From NCBI RefSeq assembly GCF_008253865.1, contig NZ_CP042331.1, forward strand, positions 5,731,501 through 5,795,500: a stretch of DNA of 64,000 nucleotides, read 5' to 3'. Shown in pieces: positions 1 through 7,968 of this stretch. The notes below the pieces were generated by a model that made no database searches, had not been told where the DNA came from, and was given only the letters and a program-made list of their open reading frames with translations. Source of the stretch: Bosea sp. F3-2 (GTDB lineage Bacteria; Pseudomonadota; Alphaproteobacteria; Rhizobiales; Beijerinckiaceae). Both the position numbers and the translations under genes were made by a program. Numbering within the stretch: the stretch's first letter is position 1; every line of letters begins with the position of its first letter.

Positions 1-87
1 TTGGTATCCAGGCCGGCCCTTTGCCATGAGAGTGCGGCTGAATCTGGCAGGAGAGGGCGGTAGCTACTCCTACGCCCGACGGGCGCG

Positions 88-2454
88 CTATCCCTGCCGG
101 GTTGCCGCGAGATTGCGCAGCCGCGCGACGATGTCCCCGTAGAGGCCCTCGATCGGGCGGAAGACGAAACGCACTGTGGATTTCCCCGGCGGGACGACGA
201 CGGCCCGGAAAAGCACGTTGGCGCGCAGCAACTCCGCCGGCCGATCGTCGATCTCGACCCGCCACCAATGGTGCCAGACATCGTTGAGGACGAGATAACC
301 GCCGCGTGGCGCATCGACGGCGATCGTCACCGTGGTCGTGCCGTAATCGCGGATCGCGACCGTGGCCGGCCCGATCGCGCCCGTGGCGAGCGGCGGTGGA
401 TCGCGGTCGAGCAGGACGGTCCGGCGCGGATCGAATCCGGTGGGCCATTGGCCGCTCGTCAGGATGCCGTCGAGATCGGCCTTCTGCGCCTCGGTGACGA
501 GCAGGATGCGCGGCAAGGCGCGCGGGTTCTCATAGACATAGGCGTCCTTCGTCCGGGCGATCTGGCGGAGGTCCCCGGGTTTCAGCCGCTTGTCGATCTG
601 CTCGATCGGCACGCCGGTCGCGATGAAGCGCAGTCCCAGCATGTCGGCCAGCAGCGAGCGATAACCCGGCATCAGGGCGGAGAAGGTGCGCTGATCGGGC
701 AGGGCGACATGGTCGCCGGCGCCGGTCGCCTTGCTGTAGAGGCCGAGCCGCAGCGGGTTGTAGCCCAAGGTGTTGTCGAGTTCATGGACGAGGCTGGCAT
801 TGGGCCAGTGAAAGTCGATGGCGGCGAGTTCAATCCGGTCACGCCGGTCGGGCGCGGCGGTGCGGGCGGTTTCGCGTTTGAGCAGAGCGATGGTCTCGTT
901 CGTGCTGTCCTTGCGCAGCACGTCATACATCTGCGGCGGCAGGGCGGTGGATTCGCTTGGGCCGTTATTGACGGAAAGGTCCACGACGAGCGTGGCAGCC
1001 AGGACGACGGTGGCCGCGAGCGCCGAGCCGCGCTGGGCCAGGCCGCGGGCGGCGACGATGCTTCCAAGCGAGAGCACGCCGCAGAGAAGCGCGATCACGA
1101 GCGGCGAGGTGGCGACAGGGATGCGCCCGACCGTCCAGGCGAGCCAGAGGGCGAGGGCGAGCGCTCCGGCGAAGATCAGCGCTTCCAGGGCGATCTGCCA
1201 GGGCCGCGCCTTCGGCGCCGTGCCTGTCATGACGAGATGGGTGAGATAGCCGCCGAGGATGGCGAGCAGGGCGCCGAGGATGAAGAGCGCATCGGCGGGG
1301 CGGCGGTAGAAGCTGATGCCGGGCAGCTCGAACAGCAGCCTGAAGGCGGGGGTGTAGCGGCCGAGCGCATAGAGCAGGGCGATCAGCGCCGCGACGCTGA
1401 GTGCGACGATCTCGCGCCGCCAGAGCGCCCCGCGGACGAGGCCGATGGTGAGGATCAGCCCCATCGGCAGCAGGCCGAGATAGAGCTGGCTCATGTTACG
1501 GGCGAGGAAGAGCCCGAGCGGGCCGAAGCGGGCCTCCCAGGCCGGGCTCGGCGCGCCCCAGAAATCCGCGAGCGGCCCGGCCGCGCCATAGAGATTGGCG
1601 ATCAGCCCGGTAAGCAGCGCGGCGGGGTGCAGCGAGCCCTTGCCGGCTTCGACGAAGTCGATCGCGGGGCGGTTCGACTCCTGCGCGATGAAGCCGGTCA
1701 GCAGGATGGGGATGGTGGCGACCAGAATGGCGCCGAGCGTGCCGGCAAGCAGGGGCAGCAAGCTAGTACGGAAGGCGCGCCAAGGATTGCGCGCCATCAG
1801 GATCGCAGCGATCACCAGCCCGGCGAGGACGTAGACGCCGATCAGCGCGACCTGATCGCGGCCTAGCACCATGAAGCCGGAAGCCACCCCGGCGGCGAAG
1901 CCGTAGCCGATCGAGCCGCGCTCCAGCGCGCGGGAGAGCAGAAACAGGGTGACAGCGAAATAGCCGAGGCTCAGCACCTGCCCGACATGCTGGATTCGCC
2001 AGGCGGCGGCCGCGCCGAAGGCGAAGGAGAGCGCCGCGACGACGGCGCCGGCCGGATGCCAGCCGCGGTCGCGGAAGATCAGGACGATCGCCAGCGCGCC
2101 GACGAGCAGCGTGCCGAGCACCGCGCCATCGTTCCAGCGGAAATCGGGCGCGGGATTGAGCGCGGCGATCAACGCGAAGGAGGGCGAGAAGATCAGCGAT
2201 TGCGGATCGGCGACCTGCGGCGAGCCGGAGAAGACGTAAGGGGTCCAGAACGGAGAGAGGCCGCGATGCCAGCTATCGGCGAGGAACTGGAGCTGAGGGT
2301 GGAAATGGGCCTTGGCGTCCCAGGGGATGGTGACCGCGCCCGAGAGCCAGGGCCAGGACAGGGCCAGCCAGCACAGGAACACGATGCAGAACACGCTGGC
2401 CAGCGGCCAGCGTGTCGGACTGCTCTCGGTCGCTATCGTTTCGGGCACGGGCAT
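88..2454 (-). CDS. YfhO-family polytopic membrane protein
   Basis: A 788-residue inner-membrane protein. A first hydrophobic helix near residues 17-40 is followed by a long run of hydrophobic segments to about residue 490. The rest is a mostly soluble C-terminal region. The last 80 residues carry the tryptophan-rich block VLNDVWHHWWRVEIDD followed by a beta-strand-rich stretch ending in FRP, which resembles the C-terminus of YfhO proteins (known in Gram-positives for lipoteichoic acid glycosylation). It is probably a lipid-linked-sugar-dependent transferase or accessory protein; the substrate is unknown. It lies 31 nt after ribA on the same strand, so the two may be cotranscribed. The family call rests on overall architecture and the C-terminal block, not on a catalytic motif. 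Confidence 0.7.
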   Translation of the reverse strand: MPVPETIATESSPTRWPLASVFCIVFLCWLALSWPWLSGAVTIPWDAKAHFHPQLQFLADSWHRGLSPFWTPYVFSGSPQVADPQSLIFSPSFALIAALNPAPDFRWNDGAVLGTLLVGALAIVLIFRDRGWHPAGAVVAALSFAFGAAAAWRIQHVGQVLSLGYFAVTLFLLSRALERGSIGYGFAAGVASGFMVLGRDQVALIGVYVLAGLVIAAILMARNPWRAFRTSLLPLLAGTLGAILVATIPILLTGFIAQESNRPAIDFVEAGKGSLHPAALLTGLIANLYGAAGPLADFWGAPSPAWEARFGPLGLFLARNMSQLYLGLLPMGLILTIGLVRGALWRREIVALSVAALIALLYALGRYTPAFRLLFELPGISFYRRPADALFILGALLAILGGYLTHLVMTGTAPKARPWQIALEALIFAGALALALWLAWTVGRIPVATSPLVIALLCGVLSLGSIVAARGLAQRGSALAATVVLAATLVVDLSVNNGPSESTALPPQMYDVLRKDSTNETIALLKRETARTAAPDRRDRIELAAIDFHWPNASLVHELDNTLGYNPLRLGLYSKATGAGDHVALPDQRTFSALMPGYRSLLADMLGLRFIATGVPIEQIDKRLKPGDLRQIARTKDAYVYENPRALPRILLVTEAQKADLDGILTSGQWPTGFDPRRTVLLDRDPPPLATGAIGPATVAIRDYGTTTVTIAVDAPRGGYLVLNDVWHHWWRVEIDDRPAELLRANVLFRAVVVPPGKSTVRFVFRPIEGLYGDIVARLRNLAATRQG

Positions 2455-2485
2455 CAGCCTGGCCTGGCCGCAATCGCAAACGCCG

Positions 2486-3613
2486 TCAATCCGTCGGGGC
2501 GGCCCGCGCCATCAGCGCGTCCATATCGATGAAATGCCCGGCGCGGTCGCGCTTCGAGGCGAGGTAGCGGACATTGTGGGCGTTCGGGCGACCGAGCACG
2601 CGCTGGCTTGCGGCCACCTCGAGGCCCGCCGCCTGGATCGCGCCGATCTTCTGCGGATTGTTGGTAAGCGCCACGACGATGGAGACGCCGAGCTGCTTCA
2701 GCATGGTCGCCGCGAAATCGAAATGGCGCTGGTCGAGATCGAAGCCGAGCACCTCGTCGGCGTCGTAGGTGTCCCAGCCCTGGCTCTGCAGCTTGTAGGC
2801 GCGCATCTTGTTGGAGATGCCGTTGCCGCGGCCTTCCTGGTCCAGATAGAGCAGAACGCCGCCATCGTTCTCCGCCATCCACTGCACGGTCTCGCGCAGC
2901 TGGTCGCCGCAGTCGCATTTCAGCGAGCCGAAGAGATCGCCAGTAAGGCAGGCGGAGTGGAGGCGCACCGGCACGGCCGCCGAAAGATCGGGCTTGCCGA
3001 CAATGATCGCGACCTGATCGCGCAGCCCCTCGCCACCGCGGAAGACGACGAACTCGGTCTCCGGCGCGCCTTCGAGCGGCACCGGCGCGCGGCCGACGAT
3101 CTTCAGCGATGCGGCCTGCTCGGCGCGGTAGCCGTTGACTGCATCCAGGGCGACCTCGACCAGCGGCTCGCCGGCGATATCGGCAGCGCTGACCGGCACG
3201 ACGATGACGGCCGGCAGGACGAGCGACAGGCGGGCCAGCTCGAGCGCGGCTTCGTCGAGACCGGAGGCGGGCGCGATCGGCGCGTCCATCCGCGCATCGA
3301 TCTTGAGAGCGAGCGTCTCGATACGGCCGAGATCGATCGTGGGCAGGGCAAAAATGCCGCTTTCGCTGCGCCCCTTGGCGCCAAGGCGGCGCAGCCGGGC
3401 GCCGCTCAGGACCAGATGGCCACAGCCATGCGCCAGCTCATTGAGACCCTGTACGAGCGCATCTTCGGCCAACTCGGCAGACAGGGCGAGCGCGCGCTGA
3501 TCACCGTTCCGCAGCAGGACGGGGCGGCCGGCACGAAACTCGGCGATTGCCCGGTCCACCCTCACGAGAGCAGTTTCGAGGGAGGGGCCGAAGAGCGTAC
3601 GCGACTCAGGCAT
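2486..3613 (-). CDS. ribA: GTP cyclohydrolase II with degenerate RibB-like N-terminus
   Basis: Opens GTP to 2,5-diamino-6-ribosylamino-pyrimidinone phosphate, the first step of riboflavin synthesis. The 375 residues are about twice the length of the E. coli enzyme. The catalytic domain is about residues 185-370. It has the zinc cysteines C222, C233 and C235 (HSACLTGD then KCDCGD), the QEGRG loop, and the NNPQKIG motif near the C-terminus. Residues 1-180 begin like a DHBP synthase (AIAEFRAGRPVLL) but I do not see the acidic active-site cluster of RibB, so that half is probably non-catalytic, as in other alphaproteobacterial RibA proteins. It precedes the YfhO-type gene. It lies downstream of the PTPS-like/glycosyltransferase operon on the same strand, separated by a gene on the other strand. 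It may therefore serve a dedicated pathway rather than housekeeping flavin synthesis. Confidence 0.9.
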   Translation of the reverse strand: MPESRTLFGPSLETALVRVDRAIAEFRAGRPVLLRNGDQRALALSAELAEDALVQGLNELAHGCGHLVLSGARLRRLGAKGRSESGIFALPTIDLGRIETLALKIDARMDAPIAPASGLDEAALELARLSLVLPAVIVVPVSAADIAGEPLVEVALDAVNGYRAEQAASLKIVGRAPVPLEGAPETEFVVFRGGEGLRDQVAIIVGKPDLSAAVPVRLHSACLTGDLFGSLKCDCGDQLRETVQWMAENDGGVLLYLDQEGRGNGISNKMRAYKLQSQGWDTYDADEVLGFDLDQRHFDFAATMLKQLGVSIVVALTNNPQKIGAIQAAGLEVAASQRVLGRPNAHNVRYLASKRDRAGHFIDMDALMARAAPTD

Positions 3614-3953
3614 CGGGAAGTCCGTCAGATTGGGCCGGCAAGCGGCCGAGGAGCGTCAGAGGCACCATCGCAGGACGATATAGGGGTTCTTGGTTCGCCC
3701 TTCCAGCAACGTTCCCGTCAGGGCACGGTTCCACGGCGCGCAAGCGCTCAGGAACCAAGAAACGGGAACCTGACCGGAGCACCGTCGTATAGGCTGGTGA
3801 GCTTGAACGTGGGATGAATGCTTTCCCTAGATCGCCATGCGTCCTTTCGGGCGCGTAGTGGCGATCTAGCTCCTTGTTTAAGCATCGGACCGAAAAGTGG
3901 GATCCGCTTTTCGGTCCGATGCCCTAGCGGCAACGCCCGGAGAAGAACGATCG
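3614..3953. other. 340-bp intergenic region, ribA / cytochrome b561
   Basis: Divergent promoter region between ribA (minus) and the cytochrome b561 gene (plus). Its right third is filled by the two-hairpin repeat A1 (3827-3922). The left part (about 3680-3775) contains short inverted matches around TTCTTGGTTC and GAACCAAGAA. I found no FMN-riboswitch consensus upstream of ribA and no other gene. Confidence 0.6.
3827..3922. repeat. Repeat family A, copy A1 (two hairpins)
   Basis: Hairpin 1 has arms CTAGATCGCC (3827-3836) and GGCGATCTAG (3860-3869). Hairpin 2 has perfect 16-bp arms at 3882-3897 (GCATCGGACCGAAAAG) and 3907-3922. Related elements occur near 18117, 18935, 19994, 40766 and, as hairpin 2 only, 52355. 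It ends 31 bp before the cytochrome b561 start codon, so it may lie in that gene's leader. Confidence 0.9.
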
Positions 3954-4517
3954 ATGTCGAAGGAGATTGCGCCCGGCGACCGCTACAGCGCGACCGCCCG
4001 CACGCTACACTGGATCACCGTGGTCGCGGTCTTCGTGATGATCCCGGTCGGCGTGACGATGAGCTATCGCGGCAACGTCCTGAACCTCTGGGACGGGCTG
4101 ACCAACGGCCTTTACAGCGCTCATAAGCTGACCGGTTTCCTGCTGCTGTGGCTGACGGCGGGGCGGCTGATCTACCGCCTTCTGCATGGTGCGCCTCCGG
4201 ATGAACCGACGCTGGAATGGTGGCAGAAGGCCGGCTCGCACCTCGTCCACTGGCTGCTTTACGGGCTGCTCCTCGTCGTGCCGCTGCTGGGCTGGACCGG
4301 AGTATCGCTGTTTCCCGCGCTGACCGTGTTCGACCTGTTCACTCTGCCGGCGCTGACTCAGCCGAATGAAGCGGCCGCCAAGCAGGTGCTCGGCATCCAC
4401 GGCAAGCTTGCATTGACGCTTGGGGCGCTTGCGATCTTGCATATCGCGGCGGCGCTCTATCACCGCTTCATCCGCAAGGATGGCGTCCTGCGCCGGATGT
4501 GGCCGGGATCCGGCTAG
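3954..4517 (+). CDS. Cytochrome b561 family protein
   Basis: A 187-residue four-helix membrane protein of the bacterial cytochrome b561 type, which binds two b hemes and passes electrons between quinol and a periplasmic partner. Conserved histidines fit heme ligation: H19 in RTLHW, H57 in SAHKLTG, the HLVHW pair in the third helix, and GIHG near residue 149. The ATG at 3954 (MSKEIAPG) places the first helix and H19 where the family expects them; an open frame continues further upstream through repeat A1 but is not conserved-looking. It is the only plus-strand gene within the first 7.9 kb and splits ribA from the upstream minus-strand operon. Confidence 0.88.
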   Translation: MSKEIAPGDRYSATARTLHWITVVAVFVMIPVGVTMSYRGNVLNLWDGLTNGLYSAHKLTGFLLLWLTAGRLIYRLLHGAPPDEPTLEWWQKAGSHLVHWLLYGLLLVVPLLGWTGVSLFPALTVFDLFTLPALTQPNEAAAKQVLGIHGKLALTLGALAILHIAAALYHRFIRKDGVLRRMWPGSG

Positions 4518-4575
4518 GTCATCCTGCGTCCTGCCGGACGCAGGGGGCGATCCAGCCCCTTGTCGAGGCGGAGCC

Positions 4576-5415
4576 TCAGACTGGTCGCGCCCAGAGATCC
4601 TGATGGCCGATCCGTGCGGACCCGGCTTCTCGGCGTGTGGCAAGCCAGCTCTCAATGGTGGCTGGATCGACCCGCCCGGTTTCGCGCACGGCGTCCGCGA
4701 TGCCTTCGGCCAGGGCTGCGCGCAGATCGGCGCGGGCGCCGTCGATCAGCCAGCTGCTGTCGCCCATGGAAACCGCGAAGCCGGTCTTGCGGAAGGCTTC
4801 GGCCATGATCTCGCAGGCTTCAGGGCCGGCGGAGGGGCCGAAGCCCTTGTCACCGCGCTGATGATCAACAAAGGCGGTGTGGATGCCGATATCGGCGGGG
4901 TGCTCCGGCTGCCAGTCCTCGCGGCCGTCATAGGTCAGCACGGCATAGAGCGGCAGGTGCTGGCTTGCCAGCGCGGCGACGAAACGCTCGATCCAGCGTC
5001 GCGAGGTGAGGTCGAAGAGGGCGGCCGCCGTTACCAAGTCTGGCCGCCAGCCCAGCACCCAGTCGAGATCCTTGTCGAGATCGACCCGGCGGGTGTCCAC
5101 GCCGATCAGCTTTTCGCCCTTGGTCAGGACGAGTTCCTCGCCCTGCTCGCGTGCTTCATCGGCCCAATCCGTCAGGCGGCTGCGCGCATGGGCGAGCAGA
5201 TCGGTATCGTGATCCACGAGTGTCCAGTGCTGACGATCGGGCAGGGCGGCGTAGGAGGCACGCAGATTTGAGCCGGCGCCGCAGCCGAGATCGAGGATCG
5301 AGAGCGAAGATTGGTCGGAGAAATATGCGCCGACCGCGGCGAGGACCTGCGGGTTGCGCGCCGCATGATCGGCGGGCTCGCGCAAGGCGAGCCATTCCGG
5401 AGAGAAACCAGACAT
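4576..5415 (-). CDS. Class I SAM-dependent methyltransferase
   Basis: A 279-residue soluble protein with the SAM-binding motif LDLGCGAGSNL at residues 41-51, an acidic residue ending the next strand (LVDHD), and a downstream DLVTAAALFDL strand. The substrate cannot be read from the sequence. Its start codon overlaps the stop of the upstream glycosyltransferase by one nucleotide, so it is translationally coupled and is the last gene of the dehydrogenase / PTPS-like / glycosyltransferase / methyltransferase operon. The context suggests it methylates the small molecule assembled by that operon. It is not similar to the rRNA or ubiquinone methyltransferases I know. Confidence 0.8.
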   Translation of the reverse strand: MSGFSPEWLALREPADHAARNPQVLAAVGAYFSDQSSLSILDLGCGAGSNLRASYAALPDRQHWTLVDHDTDLLAHARSRLTDWADEAREQGEELVLTKGEKLIGVDTRRVDLDKDLDWVLGWRPDLVTAAALFDLTSRRWIERFVAALASQHLPLYAVLTYDGREDWQPEHPADIGIHTAFVDHQRGDKGFGPSAGPEACEIMAEAFRKTGFAVSMGDSSWLIDGARADLRAALAEGIADAVRETGRVDPATIESWLATRREAGSARIGHQDLWARPV

Positions 5416-6479
5416 TACCGCACCTCTTGGCCGTCACGGTCGAGGCATGCCCCGGCGACAATCTGAGCCGTATCCCGCCAGCGCGGCAACGTCTTGGCTG
5501 CCGCCCATGCGGCGTCGGCCCGCTGCCGGCGCTCTGGCGGCACATCAATCAGCCTCGCGAGCGCCTTGGCAAGTGCCGCGGCGTCGCCGGGTGGCACCTT
5601 GAGGGCGGCGGCGTCAGGCAGGGCTTCGGCGCCGGCCCCGCTCAGCGTCGTGACGATAGGTAAGCCGCGCGCCAGCGCTTCGGTCAGCACCATGCCGTAG
5701 CCCTCGTAGAGCGAGGACATCACGAAAATGTCGGTCCGGTCATAGAGGCGCCATAGGCTGCCGGGGTCCACGCTGCCGACGAACGAGATGCGGTCCGCAA
5801 GCCCGATTCTGGCGATCCGGTCCTGCAGGTATTCAACCGTGCGGGGTGCATAATCGGGCGAGCCGGCGATGGTCATGATCCATTGCCGGTCCCTGATGGC
5901 AGCGAGTGCTTCGACCAGCACGTCGTAGCCCTTGCGGGGAATGATCGAGCCGACGGCGAGCAGGCGCACAGCGGCGCCGATGCTTGCGCGCGTAGCGGGG
6001 GGCACGGAATCGGTGCCGGGAATGGCGATGGTGATGTCGCCGGGCGCCACGGCGTAGGCAGCTGCGAGCATGTCGCGTGTGGCCGGGCTGGTGACCACCA
6101 CGGCGCGCGCATGGCTGAGTGCCAGCTTTTCGCTCTGGCGCAGGAAGGACACCTCGCCAGGGGCAAGCCCTGTCTCCAGCGCCAGCGGATGATGCACCAG
6201 CGCGACGAGTCGGTCCGCGAACCGTGCCGCGAGCGGCTCGGGGAAGGCGCCATAGGCGAGGCCGTCGATCAGGAGGATGTCGTCGGGCGCGGTTACGGCG
6301 AGCAGCTGTTCCGTCGCCGTCAGGTCTTCGGCCGTCGGAAATGGAAAGGAACCAGGCAGGGCGAGATGCCTGGCCTCGATGCCCATCTCGCGCCATTCCT
6401 GCAATAGCCGGCGATCATAGCCGTAGCCACCGGTTGGCGCGTCGATATCGCCGGGGATGGCGAAGACGATGGCACTCAC
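5415..6479 (-). CDS. Glycosyltransferase, GT4-type (GT-B fold)
   Basis: A 354-residue retaining GT-B glycosyltransferase. The C-terminal nucleotide-sugar domain shows the RKGYDVLVEAL segment near residue 182 and the E-x7-E motif EGYGMVLTE (E259, E267). The N-terminal acceptor domain begins with a glycine-rich loop (DAPTGGYGYDRRL). There is no signal peptide or membrane helix, so it acts in the cytoplasm on a soluble or peripheral acceptor. It overlaps the PTPS-like gene upstream by 4 nt and the methyltransferase downstream by 1 nt. A tetrahydrobiopterin glucosyltransferase is known in cyanobacteria; pairing with a PTPS-like protein makes a pterin-type acceptor worth considering here, by inference only. 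Confidence 0.85.
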   Translation of the reverse strand: MSAIVFAIPGDIDAPTGGYGYDRRLLQEWREMGIEARHLALPGSFPFPTAEDLTATEQLLAVTAPDDILLIDGLAYGAFPEPLAARFADRLVALVHHPLALETGLAPGEVSFLRQSEKLALSHARAVVVTSPATRDMLAAAYAVAPGDITIAIPGTDSVPPATRASIGAAVRLLAVGSIIPRKGYDVLVEALAAIRDRQWIMTIAGSPDYAPRTVEYLQDRIARIGLADRISFVGSVDPGSLWRLYDRTDIFVMSSLYEGYGMVLTEALARGLPIVTTLSGAGAEALPDAAALKVPPGDAAALAKALARLIDVPPERRQRADAAWAAAKTLPRWRDTAQIVAGACLDRDGQEVR

Positions 6480-6877
6480 GCCAGCGTGCCCTCGTAGCTG
6501 GCGCGGGCGAGATCGGTCTCGTGGAGCGTGACGCGGATCTTTGTGAGGCCGGCGCCATCGGTGCCGAGCGCGCCGGATTTTGCGGCCGCGGACATGGCGT
6601 CGAAGATGTGCTTGCAGAGGAATTCGGTCGTGGTCAGAACGCCGGCGAATTGCGGGAGGGCGTCGAGGTTCTGGTAGTTGAGCGGCTTCAGGGTCTTGCC
6701 GAGCACGTCAAGTGCGGCGCCGATGTCGACGACCACGTTCTGCCGGTTCAGCGTCTCACGGAAGAAGGCGACGTCGACCACGAAGGTCGCGCCATGCATG
6801 TTCTGCGCGGGACCGAAGAAGGGATCGGGCAGCGAGTGGCCGATCATGATGCGGTCGCGGACTTCGACGGAAAACAT
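6476..6877 (-). CDS. 6-pyruvoyl-tetrahydropterin synthase-like protein, atypical active site
   Basis: A 133-residue single-domain protein of the PTPS/QueD T-fold family. The usual zinc site (one His plus HxH) is only partly kept: H14 and H28 are present, but the third ligand is Ala30 (MHGATF instead of HGH). The nucleophilic Cys four residues before the HGH motif is Ala24, and the LDHHYLN catalytic block reads LNYQNLD. The C-terminal Glu in LHETDLA, which binds the pterin in the family, is retained. This is therefore unlikely to be an ordinary QueD. It overlaps the downstream glycosyltransferase by 4 nt and follows the dehydrogenase by 36 nt. It may bind a pterin or pyrimidine intermediate with altered chemistry. 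Confidence 0.85.
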   Translation of the reverse strand: MFSVEVRDRIMIGHSLPDPFFGPAQNMHGATFVVDVAFFRETLNRQNVVVDIGAALDVLGKTLKPLNYQNLDALPQFAGVLTTTEFLCKHIFDAMSAAAKSGALGTDGAGLTKIRVTLHETDLARASYEGTLA

Positions 6878-6913
6878 GCGATCTCCTCGGGAGGCGCCCG
6901 AAGCGGGACGCGG

Positions 6914-7933
6914 TCACGGCTGCGCTTCATAGCAAATCGCGGCGGTCAGGCCAGCGGCACCGGGCGCGAGCAGTTCCGGAATGCGCAGCGGCGCGTCACG
7001 GAACGCGACCTCCTCGGTGATCAGCGCATCGAGCCGGTCATCGGCAAGGAGCGCCATGGCGGCTCCCGCCCGCCTTGCATGATCCCAGCGCGCCCGATGC
7101 GAGGCGGCGACCATGCCGACCTGCGACGAGACGAGCTGGAGACGGCGCGTATGGAAGGCGCAGCCAAGGGTGGCCGGCACCGTGCCCTCGCCATACCAGC
7201 TCATTTCGACGATCCGCGCCTCGGTGCCGGCTGCCGCCACGGCCGTGGCGAGGCCCGAGGCCGTCGCGCTGGTATGGAAGACGAGATCGGCGTCGCGCGG
7301 GGCGGCATCGGGCGTGGCGAAGGCGAAGCCGAGCTTGGCCGCCAGTGCGGCGCGGCTGGGCTCGATATCGACCAGCGTCACCTCGGTCCCCGGCAGGCGG
7401 GCGGCGAGCCAGGCGACGAGCAGGCCGAGGACCCCGCCTCCCACCACGACGATCCGGTCGGCCGGGCCGGAGCCGGCGTCCCAATGGGCGTTCAGGGCCG
7501 TTTCCATATTGGCGGCGAGGATGGCGCGCCGTGGCGGAACGCTGTCCGGCACCTGGATCAGGCTGCTGCGCGGCGCAATGAAGCGGTCCTGATGCGGGTG
7601 AAGGCAGAAGACGATGCGGCCGAGCAGGTCGTGAGGGCCGGCATCGACGCGACCGACGGCGCAGTAGCCGTATTTGACCGGAAAGGGGAAGCTGCCCTCC
7701 TGGAAGGGCGCACGCATGCGCTCATGCTCGGAAGGCGGCACGCGGCCCTCGAAAATGAGGCGCTCGGTGCCGCGGCTGAGACCGCTCCACAATGTGGTGA
7801 CGAGGCAGTCCTCGGGGCTCGGCACCGGCAGGGCTACATCATTCAGGCTGCATTCACGGGGGGCTGTATACCAAAGCGCGAGGGCCTTGGCCCTTGCGTC
7901 AATCGTGGTTGCAGGCTTTAGCTCCCGCGCCAT
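6914..7933 (-). CDS. MDR-family dehydrogenase, BchC-like, lacking zinc cysteine
   Basis: A 339-residue medium-chain dehydrogenase/reductase. The nucleotide-binding loop is VVVGGGVLGLL, followed by an acidic strand end (LVDIEPS). The position that holds the catalytic zinc Cys in alcohol dehydrogenases reads SGLSRGTERL, and the four-Cys structural zinc lobe is missing. This arrangement resembles the bacteriochlorophyllide dehydrogenase BchC. The ATG at 7933 has a GGAGGG ribosome binding site about 9 nt upstream. An open frame extends to 8254 but runs into opgH and is spurious. First gene of the four-gene operon; probably oxidises or reduces a hydroxyethyl- or sugar-like group on the pathway intermediate. 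Confidence 0.82.
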   Translation of the reverse strand: MARELKPATTIDARAKALALWYTAPRECSLNDVALPVPSPEDCLVTTLWSGLSRGTERLIFEGRVPPSEHERMRAPFQEGSFPFPVKYGYCAVGRVDAGPHDLLGRIVFCLHPHQDRFIAPRSSLIQVPDSVPPRRAILAANMETALNAHWDAGSGPADRIVVVGGGVLGLLVAWLAARLPGTEVTLVDIEPSRAALAAKLGFAFATPDAAPRDADLVFHTSATASGLATAVAAAGTEARIVEMSWYGEGTVPATLGCAFHTRRLQLVSSQVGMVAASHRARWDHARRAGAAMALLADDRLDALITEEVAFRDAPLRIPELLAPGAAGLTAAICYEAQP

Positions 7934-7968
7934 CGCGTCTGCCCTCCGTCCGAGCCTGTCTGCCTCCC

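Noticed and set aside
268..1866. Long plus-strand open frame antisense to the YfhO-type gene
   Set aside because: Its translation is low in hydrophobic residues and rich in Arg, Gly, Asp and Glu, typical of antisense shadows in GC-rich DNA. The minus-strand frame gives a coherent membrane protein.
3614..3826. Possible FMN riboswitch upstream of ribA
   Set aside because: The conserved RFN-element blocks (such as the GGGTGAAATTCCC segment) are not found on the relevant strand.
6119..7921. 600-residue plus-strand frame across the glycosyltransferase and dehydrogenase genes
   Set aside because: It spans several real minus-strand genes and has no coherent domain.
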